A DNA stretch of 64,000 bases from Micromonospora tarapacensis. Lineage in GTDB: Bacteria > Actinomycetota > Actinomycetes > Mycobacteriales > Micromonosporaceae. The stretch is taken from assembly GCF_019697375.1 (NCBI RefSeq), contig NZ_JAHCDI010000004.1:917324-981323 (forward strand), given 5' to 3'. Positions 54,611-62,384 of this stretch are shown piece by piece. A program made the translations under genes and the position numbers. Numbering within the stretch: the stretch's first letter is position 1; each line of letters starts with the position of its first letter. The notes beneath the pieces are model-generated. The model saw only the letters and a program-made list of their open reading frames with translations. It was not told the DNA's origin and did no database searches.

Positions 54611-55717
54611 TTAGGCCGGCGAGGGCGCCTGAAGGACCGCCATGGCCCGGTGCAGCGCCACGGCGTCCGGAGCAGGTGTGCGGAAATCCTGCCCGGCGAT
54701 GTGCGCCAGGAGAGCCGGGTCGGGAGCCAAGCCGTACCGTTTGAGGTAGTAGCTCACCGTATCGGTCCAGATCCAGGTGCCGTCGGTGCGGAAGTTCATC
54801 GGAACCACACCGACGCGATCACGTTGCACGACATCGTCCATGGCTGCCGTGGTGTGCAGCAGCATCGCGCCGCCGTCCAGATAGGCCACCAGGCGTGACC
54901 GCTCCTGCGGGTCTTCCACCAGGGGGTGCTCCGGATCGAAGCCGGGACCGGTGGCCGGATCGACATGGTCGAAGACCCGGGCCAACTCGACCACCGGGGC
55001 CGGGCAGCTGGTCCAGAGCAGCGCGGCTCCGCCCAACAGGATCCGGTGGTAGGCCGGTAGGTCCATGGTGACCTCGGCGACCTCGACCTGGGGGCTCTCC
55101 TCGCCGGCCGTGGTCAACGCGGTTTGCAGCCGCAGGGTGAGCGACGGCGGATCGATCGCGCCTGCCGTCAGGCTCCCGTCGGCGTCCACGAGGGCGAGGA
55201 ACACCCGCTTCGGTGGCGGCCATGGGCTCTGCCTCGCCGGTAGACGCCAGGCCCGCCAGAGCCCCCGGATGCCGCCCTGGGCGGCGACTTCGGCGACGGC
55301 GTCGCGGGCCGCACGGTCCACGTCGTCCGGACCCGACCCGTCCGGGTACACGCTGCTCAGGTCCAGGACCCGGGGCAGACCGTTGCCACCCGTGCCCAGC
55401 GTGTCCGGTGCGATGGGTGCGAAGTCGAACGGCGGCAGCACGTCGACGTCGGTCCGGTCGATGTACTGCATGACGCCCATGTCGTCACCGGTCTCGGCGA
55501 GTCGTTCGCGGATCAGCGTGGCGTGCTCGGCGCGTACCAGGATCCCGCTGGACGCGACGGCGAACGCCACCCCCTGCGCCACCTCGGTCAGCCGATCCTC
55601 CGCCAGCCAGGCTCGGGCCTCACTGAGCAGGTCGTCGGCCACTCGTCCGGCGAGCCACAGCAACAAGTGGTGCCAGGCTCGTCGCTGATCGAACGCCGTG
55701 ACGTCACGCGAGCTCAT
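54611..55717 (-). CDS. type VII locus hypothetical protein, 368 aa
   Basis: ATG 55717 (MSSRDVTAFDQRRAWHHLL) has GAGGGGAAG ahead. It is a soluble protein with conserved-looking blocks DMGVMQYIDRTDVDVLPPFD, VVPMNFRTDGTWIWTDTVSY and a Trp-rich WRAWRLPARQSPWPPPKRVF. The motif MNFRTDGTWIWTD recurs in uncharacterised actinobacterial proteins from type VII loci, as far as I recall. No catalytic motif is apparent. It is divergent from the 767-residue gene. Confidence 0.65.
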   Translation of the reverse strand: MSSRDVTAFDQRRAWHHLLLWLAGRVADDLLSEARAWLAEDRLTEVAQGVAFAVASSGILVRAEHATLIRERLAETGDDMGVMQYIDRTDVDVLPPFDFAPIAPDTLGTGGNGLPRVLDLSSVYPDGSGPDDVDRAARDAVAEVAAQGGIRGLWRAWRLPARQSPWPPPKRVFLALVDADGSLTAGAIDPPSLTLRLQTALTTAGEESPQVEVAEVTMDLPAYHRILLGGAALLWTSCPAPVVELARVFDHVDPATGPGFDPEHPLVEDPQERSRLVAYLDGGAMLLHTTAAMDDVVQRDRVGVVPMNFRTDGTWIWTDTVSYYLKRYGLAPDPALLAHIAGQDFRTPAPDAVALHRAMAVLQAPSPA

Positions 55718-55916
55718 TCCATCTTCCCCTCGTTCGCTTGGGCCGCACGGACGCTACCCCGGTCGGGGGCGAAACGTCCGTCCACCGTCCGTGGTCGGGC
55801 GTGCCTTGGCAGCTGGAGAAAAAGACCCGGAATCGGTGAACCGGGCACGACGCGGCAGGCGTTCTGGAACGGGCCGCATCTCGGCTGCGGCACCACCGAG
55901 ACGAACGGGAGAACGG

Positions 55917-58220
55917 GTGCGGATCTTTCGCCGGCAACCGTCCGCGCTGCGGTTGGACGCCCCCGGTCTGGCGTTGGCGGTGCGAACGGACGACGAGCCG
56001 GCCGAACCGCTGCGGTCCTACGCCCTCACGTTGCCGGTGGAGCCCGACCGGGTGACCGTACTGCTGACCCCCGGCGCCGTCGGGCATCCCCGGCTGCCCG
56101 ACACGCTGCCCGCCATGCTGAAGTCGGCTCTGGAGGGCACCGAACTGCGGATCCGGCTGGCCACCTGCCGGGAACCGGACTGGCCCGGTTACCCGACCGC
56201 CGGCTGGGCCGAGCGGGCGGCGGTCTGGGTCCGGGTGGTCACCGACCATACCGGGCGCAAGGTGGTGTGGGCACCCCGCGACGTGGCCGGTGATCCGCTC
56301 CTGCCTCTGGCCGGTCCGTACGTAGGCCGGGCCGATCCGCGTGACGGTGCGGGAGATCTGCCGGGTCCACCCAGGCCGAACGCGCGGCCGTATCCGCTGC
56401 GGATCGGGGTGCCGGCATGGTCCGCGACGGCGGCGGACAGCAATCGCCACGACGTCGCGAACGCGCTCGGATCCGAGCTGCGGAGTGGCATGAGCGTGGA
56501 TCTGGTGGCCGATCCGGATGGCCGGATCCGGTTGCTGGCCGGGCGGCGCAGGATCGGACCGCTGTCCACACCAGTCCGGTTTCGACCGCACCCTGACGAG
56601 CAAGTGCCTGCCCGCGGCGACGCGGCGGCGGCCGACGCACGCGAGTCGGGTCCCGGACCGGTGGCCGACCCGCCACCCGGGCACGCCACCCCGGCGGGCT
56701 GGAGCTTCGCCACCTCCCCCCACCCAGGTGCGCCGGCCACGGCGGCGGGTACCGCCACGGGGGTACCCGCGTTCGTCGTCGAGGTGGAGGTGCGAGCGGG
56801 AACCGTCCTCGCGGGCGGACGTCCCATCACGCCGAGTGGTCTCGCACGGCACGTGCGTGCCTGCCCAGGCTGGCGGCAGCGCCCAGTCGTGGCGGTCCCG
56901 ACGGGAAGGGCTCCGCCGACGGCCGTGGCCGGTCTGCTCTACGGCGGGTTGGCCAACGGACTCGGCGTACCGGTGCTGGCAGCTGACGGCACGGTGTTCA
57001 CCGGTCCGACCGGCGCGCTGGTCACCGGGGGCACGTTTCATCGGTGGCGGCCTCGGCGTAACGGGGAGCAGGTTCGTCGGCCGGAGCCACTGGGACACTG
57101 GTTCCCTGCTCCGATCCCATACGCGAGGCCTGCTTCCTCGGCGTCGGTCCTGGCCTCGACCCCGGCTCCGGCTCCGGCCATCGAGACTCCGGCGTCCGCC
57201 GCCTCGGTGGACGTGGCAGTGCTGGCACTGCTGGACCCGGTCTGGCCGTGCCCGGCGGTGAGCGTGGTCGAAGTCCCGGTAACCGTACCGGAGCCGGCCG
57301 CCGTGCGACCGGTACCGGTCCCGGAGCGGGATCTGGGGGCGGTCGACGACCTTCAGCTCGGCGTGGCGGAGGGATCCGAACCGACTGCGGGTGATCTGCC
57401 GCGCCCGCGCCCACTGCGCCTCGGTGACCCGGCGCGGGCCGCTGGCGAGCGAACGGCTCTGCGGAGCGTGTTGTCCGACCAGTTCGACAAGCATGCCCGG
57501 TTCGTGACCCGGCTGCTGGCCGAGCAACCCGGCCTCCGCGCAGGTCATCAGGGGTACGACCTCTTGGCTGCCCTCACGGCGCTGCGGGCGTGGTGCGCGG
57601 CCGAGCACGGGTTCGTCGACCAGACGCTGCGAGACCCACCAGACGACGACGCCACCCAACGGGCGCTGGTCCTGGCCGGCTGGGCGGCGCTCGGCCTGGC
57701 CCGCTGCCCGGCCCACCTGGGAGCGCTGGTACGCGTCGGTGACCCGCCGGTCGCACTGGTGCAGCGGTACCGGCCGGGAATGGTCCTTACCGAGCCAGGG
57801 TTCGTCGAAGCGCACCTCGGCCGGCGACGCCACACCACTGCCACCGTCGAGTACATGATCTGGTCGGTCACGGCACGTCGGATGGGTCGGATCGTGGAGG
57901 AGCTGCCCGGGGCCGGTGACGCGCTGTTCGGGCCGGGGGCCCGGTTCGAGGTGCTCGCGGTCGAAACGCCGCCACCGGCCACGCCGGGCGCACCCGCCGA
58001 GAACCAGCCGGGGCGGGTCTTCCTCCGCGAACTGACCGGTTCGGGTCGGCCCGGCGGACGCCAGACCGCACAGCGGGTCCTCGATCGGTTGCGGGCGATG
58101 GCGACGACCGAACTGGTGCCTGGAGACGAGGTCACGCCCGACTCCACGCCGGGCCGCTACCGGCACGCTCTCGGCGTGGACAGCTTCGGGCAGTTCTATC
58201 CGGTGGAGTCGACGCACTGA
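55917..58220 (+). CDS. 767-aa type VII locus protein with ADP-ribosyltransferase-like tail
   Basis: GTG 55917 (VRIFRRQPSALRLDAPG) is preceded by GGGAGAA. The N-terminal half holds alpha/beta repeats, including TVLAGGRPITPSGLARHVRA and GLANGLGVPVLAADGTVFTG, which parallel the His-Cys domain of the giant protein but with PT where that protein has SC. A Pro-rich linker (residues ~400-500) leads to a C-terminal domain: VQRYRPGMVLTEPGFVEAHL (~614), TVEYMIWSVTARRMGRIVEE and DALFGPGARFEVLAVE (~668). This order and the 'LFxPGxxFxV' strand are those of R-S-E ADP-ribosyltransferases, but the STS motif is missing and Asp stands where the catalytic Glu is expected. Either an atypical or an inactive enzyme. 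Confidence 0.65.
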   Translation: MRIFRRQPSALRLDAPGLALAVRTDDEPAEPLRSYALTLPVEPDRVTVLLTPGAVGHPRLPDTLPAMLKSALEGTELRIRLATCREPDWPGYPTAGWAERAAVWVRVVTDHTGRKVVWAPRDVAGDPLLPLAGPYVGRADPRDGAGDLPGPPRPNARPYPLRIGVPAWSATAADSNRHDVANALGSELRSGMSVDLVADPDGRIRLLAGRRRIGPLSTPVRFRPHPDEQVPARGDAAAADARESGPGPVADPPPGHATPAGWSFATSPHPGAPATAAGTATGVPAFVVEVEVRAGTVLAGGRPITPSGLARHVRACPGWRQRPVVAVPTGRAPPTAVAGLLYGGLANGLGVPVLAADGTVFTGPTGALVTGGTFHRWRPRRNGEQVRRPEPLGHWFPAPIPYARPASSASVLASTPAPAPAIETPASAASVDVAVLALLDPVWPCPAVSVVEVPVTVPEPAAVRPVPVPERDLGAVDDLQLGVAEGSEPTAGDLPRPRPLRLGDPARAAGERTALRSVLSDQFDKHARFVTRLLAEQPGLRAGHQGYDLLAALTALRAWCAAEHGFVDQTLRDPPDDDATQRALVLAGWAALGLARCPAHLGALVRVGDPPVALVQRYRPGMVLTEPGFVEAHLGRRRHTTATVEYMIWSVTARRMGRIVEELPGAGDALFGPGARFEVLAVETPPPATPGAPAENQPGRVFLRELTGSGRPGGRQTAQRVLDRLRAMATTELVPGDEVTPDSTPGRYRHALGVDSFGQFYPVESTH

Positions 58221-58263
58221 TGAGCGCACGGTCCGCCAACCATTTCGTGCGGAGGAGAATTCG

Positions 58264-61200
58264 ATGAGGTCAGGCATCATCTCGGTGTCACCCGTCGAGC
58301 CCGGCTGCCAGCCGACCATCGCCGCGGCGCTGGCTGTCGCCCGTGCCGGGGACACGATCACCGTACTGCCCGGGGTGTACCGGGAGACACTGACCCTGGA
58401 CCGGGACGTGGTCGTGCAGGCCGAGGAAGGGTCCGGCACGGTCACCATCGAGCCGGTGGACGGCATGGCCGTGTTCGCGGGCCGGGCCGACGCGACCCTG
58501 CGCGGGCTGGTCATCAAGGGCGGCACCGACACCCTGCCCACGGTCCAGGTCGCCGGATCGCTCCGGCTGGTCGACTGTGCGGTGAACAGTACTTCGGTGG
58601 TGGCGGTGCATGTGCGCGGTGGACGGTTCACCATGACCGGAGGCACCGTCGCCAATCCGACCGGTGCCGGGCTGTTGTTCGAGGCCGGGGGCGGCGGCGT
58701 GGTGACCGGTGTCACCGTCCGGCAGATCGGCACGACCGCAGTGGCCGTGGTCTCAGAGGCAAGGCCGTCGCTGCGTGATTGCGTCATCACGGACGTGGCG
58801 AAGGTGGGGGTCTACTCGGCTCGCGCCGGAGCCGGAGAACTCACCGGCTGCGAGATCAGTCGGTGTGGCGGCCCAGGTGTCCTGGTCGAGTCGCAGGGCG
58901 CGATCACCCTCACCGGCACGACCATACGAGACGTGCAGGCGGCCGGTGCCGTCGTCACCGACGGATCGCCGTCCTTCATCGACTGTGAGGTGCGTTCGGC
59001 TGGGGGACACGGGATGGTCTTCTCCGGTACGTCGACGCCCTCGGTGGCCGACTGCCGGGTGTCCGCCACCGCCGGCCACGGAATCCTGGTGTTGGAATCC
59101 GCGACCGGCAGCATCACCGACTGTTCGGTGACCGGCGCTGCGGCGGCCGGGATCGCGGTGCGCGACGACGCCGCGCCGGTCGTCGAACGCGGAACAGTCG
59201 ACGGGTGCGAACCGGCCGGCCTGGTATTTCTCGACCGGGCCGGCGGAACGGTCACCGATCTGGCGGTGCGCGGGGGTGCCATTGGTGTGGCCGTCACCGA
59301 TCAGGCCGGTCCGCAGCTGCGCCGGCTCAGCATCACCAACGCCGGTGAGTACGGCGTGAGCGTCACCGGCGAGAGCACGGCCGCGATGGCCGGAATCCGG
59401 GTGGCGGACTGCGGCCAGGCCGCGGTGCTTGCCGGCGGCGGCACGCCCCGGCTGTCCGACCTGGTGGTCCGGGGCGGGCGCGAAGGGGTACGGGTCACTC
59501 TGGGTGGCGCGGTCCATGTCGAGGGCGCTGATCTGGCCGATGGCAGCGGTACGGGCGTCCGGGTCCGTGGCGGCGGAACGGCATGCCTGTCGCGCGTCCG
59601 CATCCGGGGCGGCGAAGGCCCGGGAGTGCACTTCGAGGCCGGCTCCTCCGGCACGCTGCACGGCTGCGAGGTCGTCGGCAACGGCGGGGACGGGGTGCGC
59701 ATCGACACGGCGGAGGAGATCGAGCTGACCGGGTGCACGGTCACCGGCAACCGTGGCGAGCAGGTACGGCGTACCGTCGCGATCCGGGCCGCTACATCGG
59801 ACGGACCGCTTCAACCACCGGGCCTGGCGGGCGGGCCGCCGGCCGCCGTCATGTCCGTCGCCGCGCGAGACGGTTCGCCACCCCTCGCGCTGGTGCCCGA
59901 GGCCACGGCCGGGCAGCCGGGGCGAGCGGAAGCATCCTCCGTAGAGCCGGCCGATCCGACGGCCCCGGTGCTCGCCGAGCTCGCCGCACTCGTCGGTCTG
60001 GCGGCGGTCAAGCAGGAGGTCGCCACGCTGGCCGGCCTGCACCGGATCGCACGGCGCCGGGCGGCGGCGGGGCTGCCCACTCCGCCCATGTCCCGGCACA
60101 TGGTCTTCGCCGGGCCGCCGGGCACCGGCAAGACCACGGTGGCCCGCCTCTACGGGCGAATTCTCGCGGCACTCGGGGTGATCGCCACCGGCGAGGTCGT
60201 CGAGGTCTCCCGGGCAGATCTGGTGGCCGAGCATGTGGGCGGGACGGCGGTGAAGACCAGGGAACGGTTCACCCAGGCGCGCGGCGGCGTGCTCTTCATC
60301 GACGAGGCGTACACCCTGACCACCGGCGACTCCGGCGGCGGGACGGACTTCGGCCGGGAGGCCGTCGACGCGCTGGTGAAGCTGATGGAGGACCACCGCG
60401 ACGAGGTCGTGGTCATCGTCGCCGGGTACGCCCCACAGATGCGCGGGTTTCTGGCGACCAATCCCGGACTCGCCTCCCGGTTCGCCAAGACCATCGAGTT
60501 CGCCGGCTATTCCTCGGCGGAGCTCGTCACGATCGTCGAGGCGTTGTGCCGGGACCACCAGTATTCGCTGGAGTACGAGACCCGCCGCGCTTTGCACGAG
60601 CATTTCGACCGGCTTCCACGCGGTGAGTCGTTCGGCAACGCGCGGGTCGCCCGGCAGCTGTTCGAGGAGATGATCGGGCGGCAGGCGTACCGTCTCGCCC
60701 AGCATCCGGACCCCACCGATGCCCAGTTGGCCCAGGTACTGCCCGAGGACGTGGACGGGCCGGCCGCCCAGTCGGCGGCAGTCACCGCCGCCGGTGCCGC
60801 CGGTGAGGTCGACCGGCTGCTGGCCCGCCTGAACTCGATGATCGGCCTGGCGGGGGTCAAGAAGGAGGTGTCCGAGTTGGTCGACCTGCTGGCCACGACC
60901 CGTGCCCGGGTGGCCGCCGGCCTTCCCGCCCCGTCGCTGTCGCGCCACCTGGTCTTCGAAGGCCCGCCGGGTACCGGAAAGACCACAGTGGCTCGCCTGT
61001 ACGGGCAGTTGCTGGCCGCGCTGGGGGTCCTGCCGCGTGGACAACTCGTGGAGGTCGCCCGGCTCGATCTGGTCGGCGAGTTCGTCGGGCACACTGCACA
61101 GCGCACCCGGGAGGCGTTCGATCGGGCCCGTGGCGGCCTGCTGTTCATCGACGAGGCCTACACGCTGATCTCCGAAGGGCGTGGCGACTTCGGCAGGGAG

Positions 61201-61623
61201 GCCATCGACACGCTGGTGAAGCTGATGGAGGACCACCGCGACGAGGTCGTGGTGATCGTCGCCGGCTATCGGGCGGAGATGGCCGCTTTCCTGGCGGCCA
61301 ATGCCGGGCTCGCCTCCCGCTTCACCCGGCGAATCTACTTCGATCACTACGGCGACGACGAACTCGTGGCCATCTTCGAGCAGCTGGCACGGGCGTCGGG
61401 GTACGAGTGTGCCGGCGACACACTGGCCGCCCTGCGCAGGAACTTCGCGGCCACTACCCGGGACGAGACATTCGGCAACGGACGGTACGCCCGGCAGCTT
61501 CTCGACGAGGTGGTCACGCGGCAGGCGGGTCGGCTGCGGACCACCTCCGCCGCGCCGTCGGTCGACGATCTACGGACCCTGCGGGTCGCGGATGTCGAGT
61601 CGATCCTCACGGTCCGGCGGTAG
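58264..61623 (+). CDS. beta-helix fused to tandem CbxX/EccA-like AAA+ domains, 1119 aa
   Basis: ATG 58264 has GGAGGAG at the right distance. Residues ~15-480 are right-handed parallel beta-helix repeats (GVYRETLTLDRDVVVQ; CEVRSAGGHGMVFSG; CRVSATAGHGILVLE), ~22 residues per coil. Two AAA+ modules of the CbxX/CfxQ family follow: Walker A GPPGTGKTTVARLYG at ~617 and ~900, Walker B GGVLFIDEAYTL and GGLLFIDEAYTL, sensor region DEVVVIVAGY. ESX EccA has a TPR N-domain and one such module. Here the beta-helix replaces the TPR and the ATPase is doubled, suggesting an EccA counterpart that docks different partners, perhaps the giant protein. Confidence 0.85.
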   Translation: MRSGIISVSPVEPGCQPTIAAALAVARAGDTITVLPGVYRETLTLDRDVVVQAEEGSGTVTIEPVDGMAVFAGRADATLRGLVIKGGTDTLPTVQVAGSLRLVDCAVNSTSVVAVHVRGGRFTMTGGTVANPTGAGLLFEAGGGGVVTGVTVRQIGTTAVAVVSEARPSLRDCVITDVAKVGVYSARAGAGELTGCEISRCGGPGVLVESQGAITLTGTTIRDVQAAGAVVTDGSPSFIDCEVRSAGGHGMVFSGTSTPSVADCRVSATAGHGILVLESATGSITDCSVTGAAAAGIAVRDDAAPVVERGTVDGCEPAGLVFLDRAGGTVTDLAVRGGAIGVAVTDQAGPQLRRLSITNAGEYGVSVTGESTAAMAGIRVADCGQAAVLAGGGTPRLSDLVVRGGREGVRVTLGGAVHVEGADLADGSGTGVRVRGGGTACLSRVRIRGGEGPGVHFEAGSSGTLHGCEVVGNGGDGVRIDTAEEIELTGCTVTGNRGEQVRRTVAIRAATSDGPLQPPGLAGGPPAAVMSVAARDGSPPLALVPEATAGQPGRAEASSVEPADPTAPVLAELAALVGLAAVKQEVATLAGLHRIARRRAAAGLPTPPMSRHMVFAGPPGTGKTTVARLYGRILAALGVIATGEVVEVSRADLVAEHVGGTAVKTRERFTQARGGVLFIDEAYTLTTGDSGGGTDFGREAVDALVKLMEDHRDEVVVIVAGYAPQMRGFLATNPGLASRFAKTIEFAGYSSAELVTIVEALCRDHQYSLEYETRRALHEHFDRLPRGESFGNARVARQLFEEMIGRQAYRLAQHPDPTDAQLAQVLPEDVDGPAAQSAAVTAAGAAGEVDRLLARLNSMIGLAGVKKEVSELVDLLATTRARVAAGLPAPSLSRHLVFEGPPGTGKTTVARLYGQLLAALGVLPRGQLVEVARLDLVGEFVGHTAQRTREAFDRARGGLLFIDEAYTLISEGRGDFGREAIDTLVKLMEDHRDEVVVIVAGYRAEMAAFLAANAGLASRFTRRIYFDHYGDDELVAIFEQLARASGYECAGDTLAALRRNFAATTRDETFGNGRYARQLLDEVVTRQAGRLRTTSAAPSVDDLRTLRVADVESILTVRR
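60361..60420 (+). repeat. near-identical DNA in the two AAA+ modules (copy 1)
   Basis: This 60-base segment encoding VDALVKLMEDHRDEVVVIV matches 61201-61260 at 57 of 60 positions, including 43 consecutive identical bases (60371-60413 against 61211-61253), although flanking parts of the two modules differ much more. The copies are exactly 840 bases apart. Confidence 0.85.
61201..61260 (+). repeat. near-identical DNA in the two AAA+ modules (copy 2)
   Basis: This is the second copy of the pair, encoding IDTLVKLMEDHRDEVVVIV, with mismatches to copy 1 only at three positions. Recent gene conversion between the modules would explain the local identity. Confidence 0.85.
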
Positions 61624-61669
61624 GCCTGCTGGCGCCTGCCGGATGCGCGGGCCAGTCCGGACGTCAAGG

Positions 61670-62200
61670 TCAGTCGGGTTGGCGCAACCCGTGGTGACAC
61701 AGAATCTGTTTCAGATTGCGCAGGCCGTAGTACGCGCGGGACTTGACGGTGCCGGGCGGCACACCGAGCCGGCGTGCGACGTCGTCGATTGCCAACCCGC
61801 GCAGATAGACCGCGCTGATGGCCTCTCGTTGCTCCGGGGTGAGTTCGTCCAAGGCGGCGTCGATGACGTGTCGGTCGAGGACGGCATCGATCCAGCCGCC
61901 GTCGTGCGTCCGCTCGACGACTGGGACAGTGGTCTCGGCCAGCCGGTGACGGCGTCGGTGGACGTCCATCGCCAGATTGCGCGCCACGGTGAACAGCCAG
62001 CCGCGGGCCGAACCCTTTCCCGGCTGGAACGCCTCGGGATGCTGCCAGGCCCGGATGATCGTCTCCTGTACCACGTCCTCCGCGCTGGCCGCGTCGTCGC
62101 CGATCAGACCGCGGACGTAGGCGAGCAGTGCCGCCCGGTGTCGGTGTGCCAGGTCCGCTGCGGAGGTCGTGGCGGTCGCGGGGAACTCTGCCGTCTGCAT
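61670..62200 (-). CDS. ECF-type sigma-70 factor, 176 aa
   Basis: ATG 62200 gives MQTAEFPATATTSAADLAHR. Region 2 reads LAYVRGLIGDDAASAEDVVQ, ETIIRAWQHPEAFQ and GWLFTVARNLAMDVHRRRHR; region 4 reads LDELTPEQREAISAVYLRGL then LAIDDVARRLGVPPGTVKSR, AYYGLRNLKQIL. Both domains are complete, and the frame is open to 62353 but the added residues are not family-like. No anti-sigma gene lies directly downstream on the same strand, because the next gene is the convergent beta-helix ATPase. Control of the adjacent secretion locus is possible. Confidence 0.9.
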   Translation of the reverse strand: MQTAEFPATATTSAADLAHRHRAALLAYVRGLIGDDAASAEDVVQETIIRAWQHPEAFQPGKGSARGWLFTVARNLAMDVHRRRHRLAETTVPVVERTHDGGWIDAVLDRHVIDAALDELTPEQREAISAVYLRGLAIDDVARRLGVPPGTVKSRAYYGLRNLKQILCHHGLRQPD

Positions 62201-62384
62201 CAATGGTGTGTACTCCCAGATGGCGGCGGTCCAGCGACCGCCGGAGGCGGACCGGCCAGTCCATCCTTGGCAAGACGCGGGGCGCGGCAATACCCGTGGA
62301 ACCACCTGAACTTGCGGTAGGTACGTCCACGAGACACGGACCACCGGGACCACCCGGACGTCAGTTGTTCATCGGAACGAAGCG

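Noticed and set aside
55704..58790. 1028-codon minus-strand frame opposite the 767-aa gene and the start of the beta-helix gene
   Set aside because: Arg/Pro/Gln-rich antisense of two genes with recognisable folds and good ribosome sites; no motif in it.
58264..59760. Repetitive beta-helix coils considered as a CRISPR-like or satellite array
   Set aside because: The repeats are at protein level only; DNA of the coils is diverged and without spacers.
58753..61347. 864-codon minus-strand frame opposite the beta-helix/AAA+ gene
   Set aside because: Antisense of conserved AAA+ motifs; length is due to absence of stops in GC-rich DNA.
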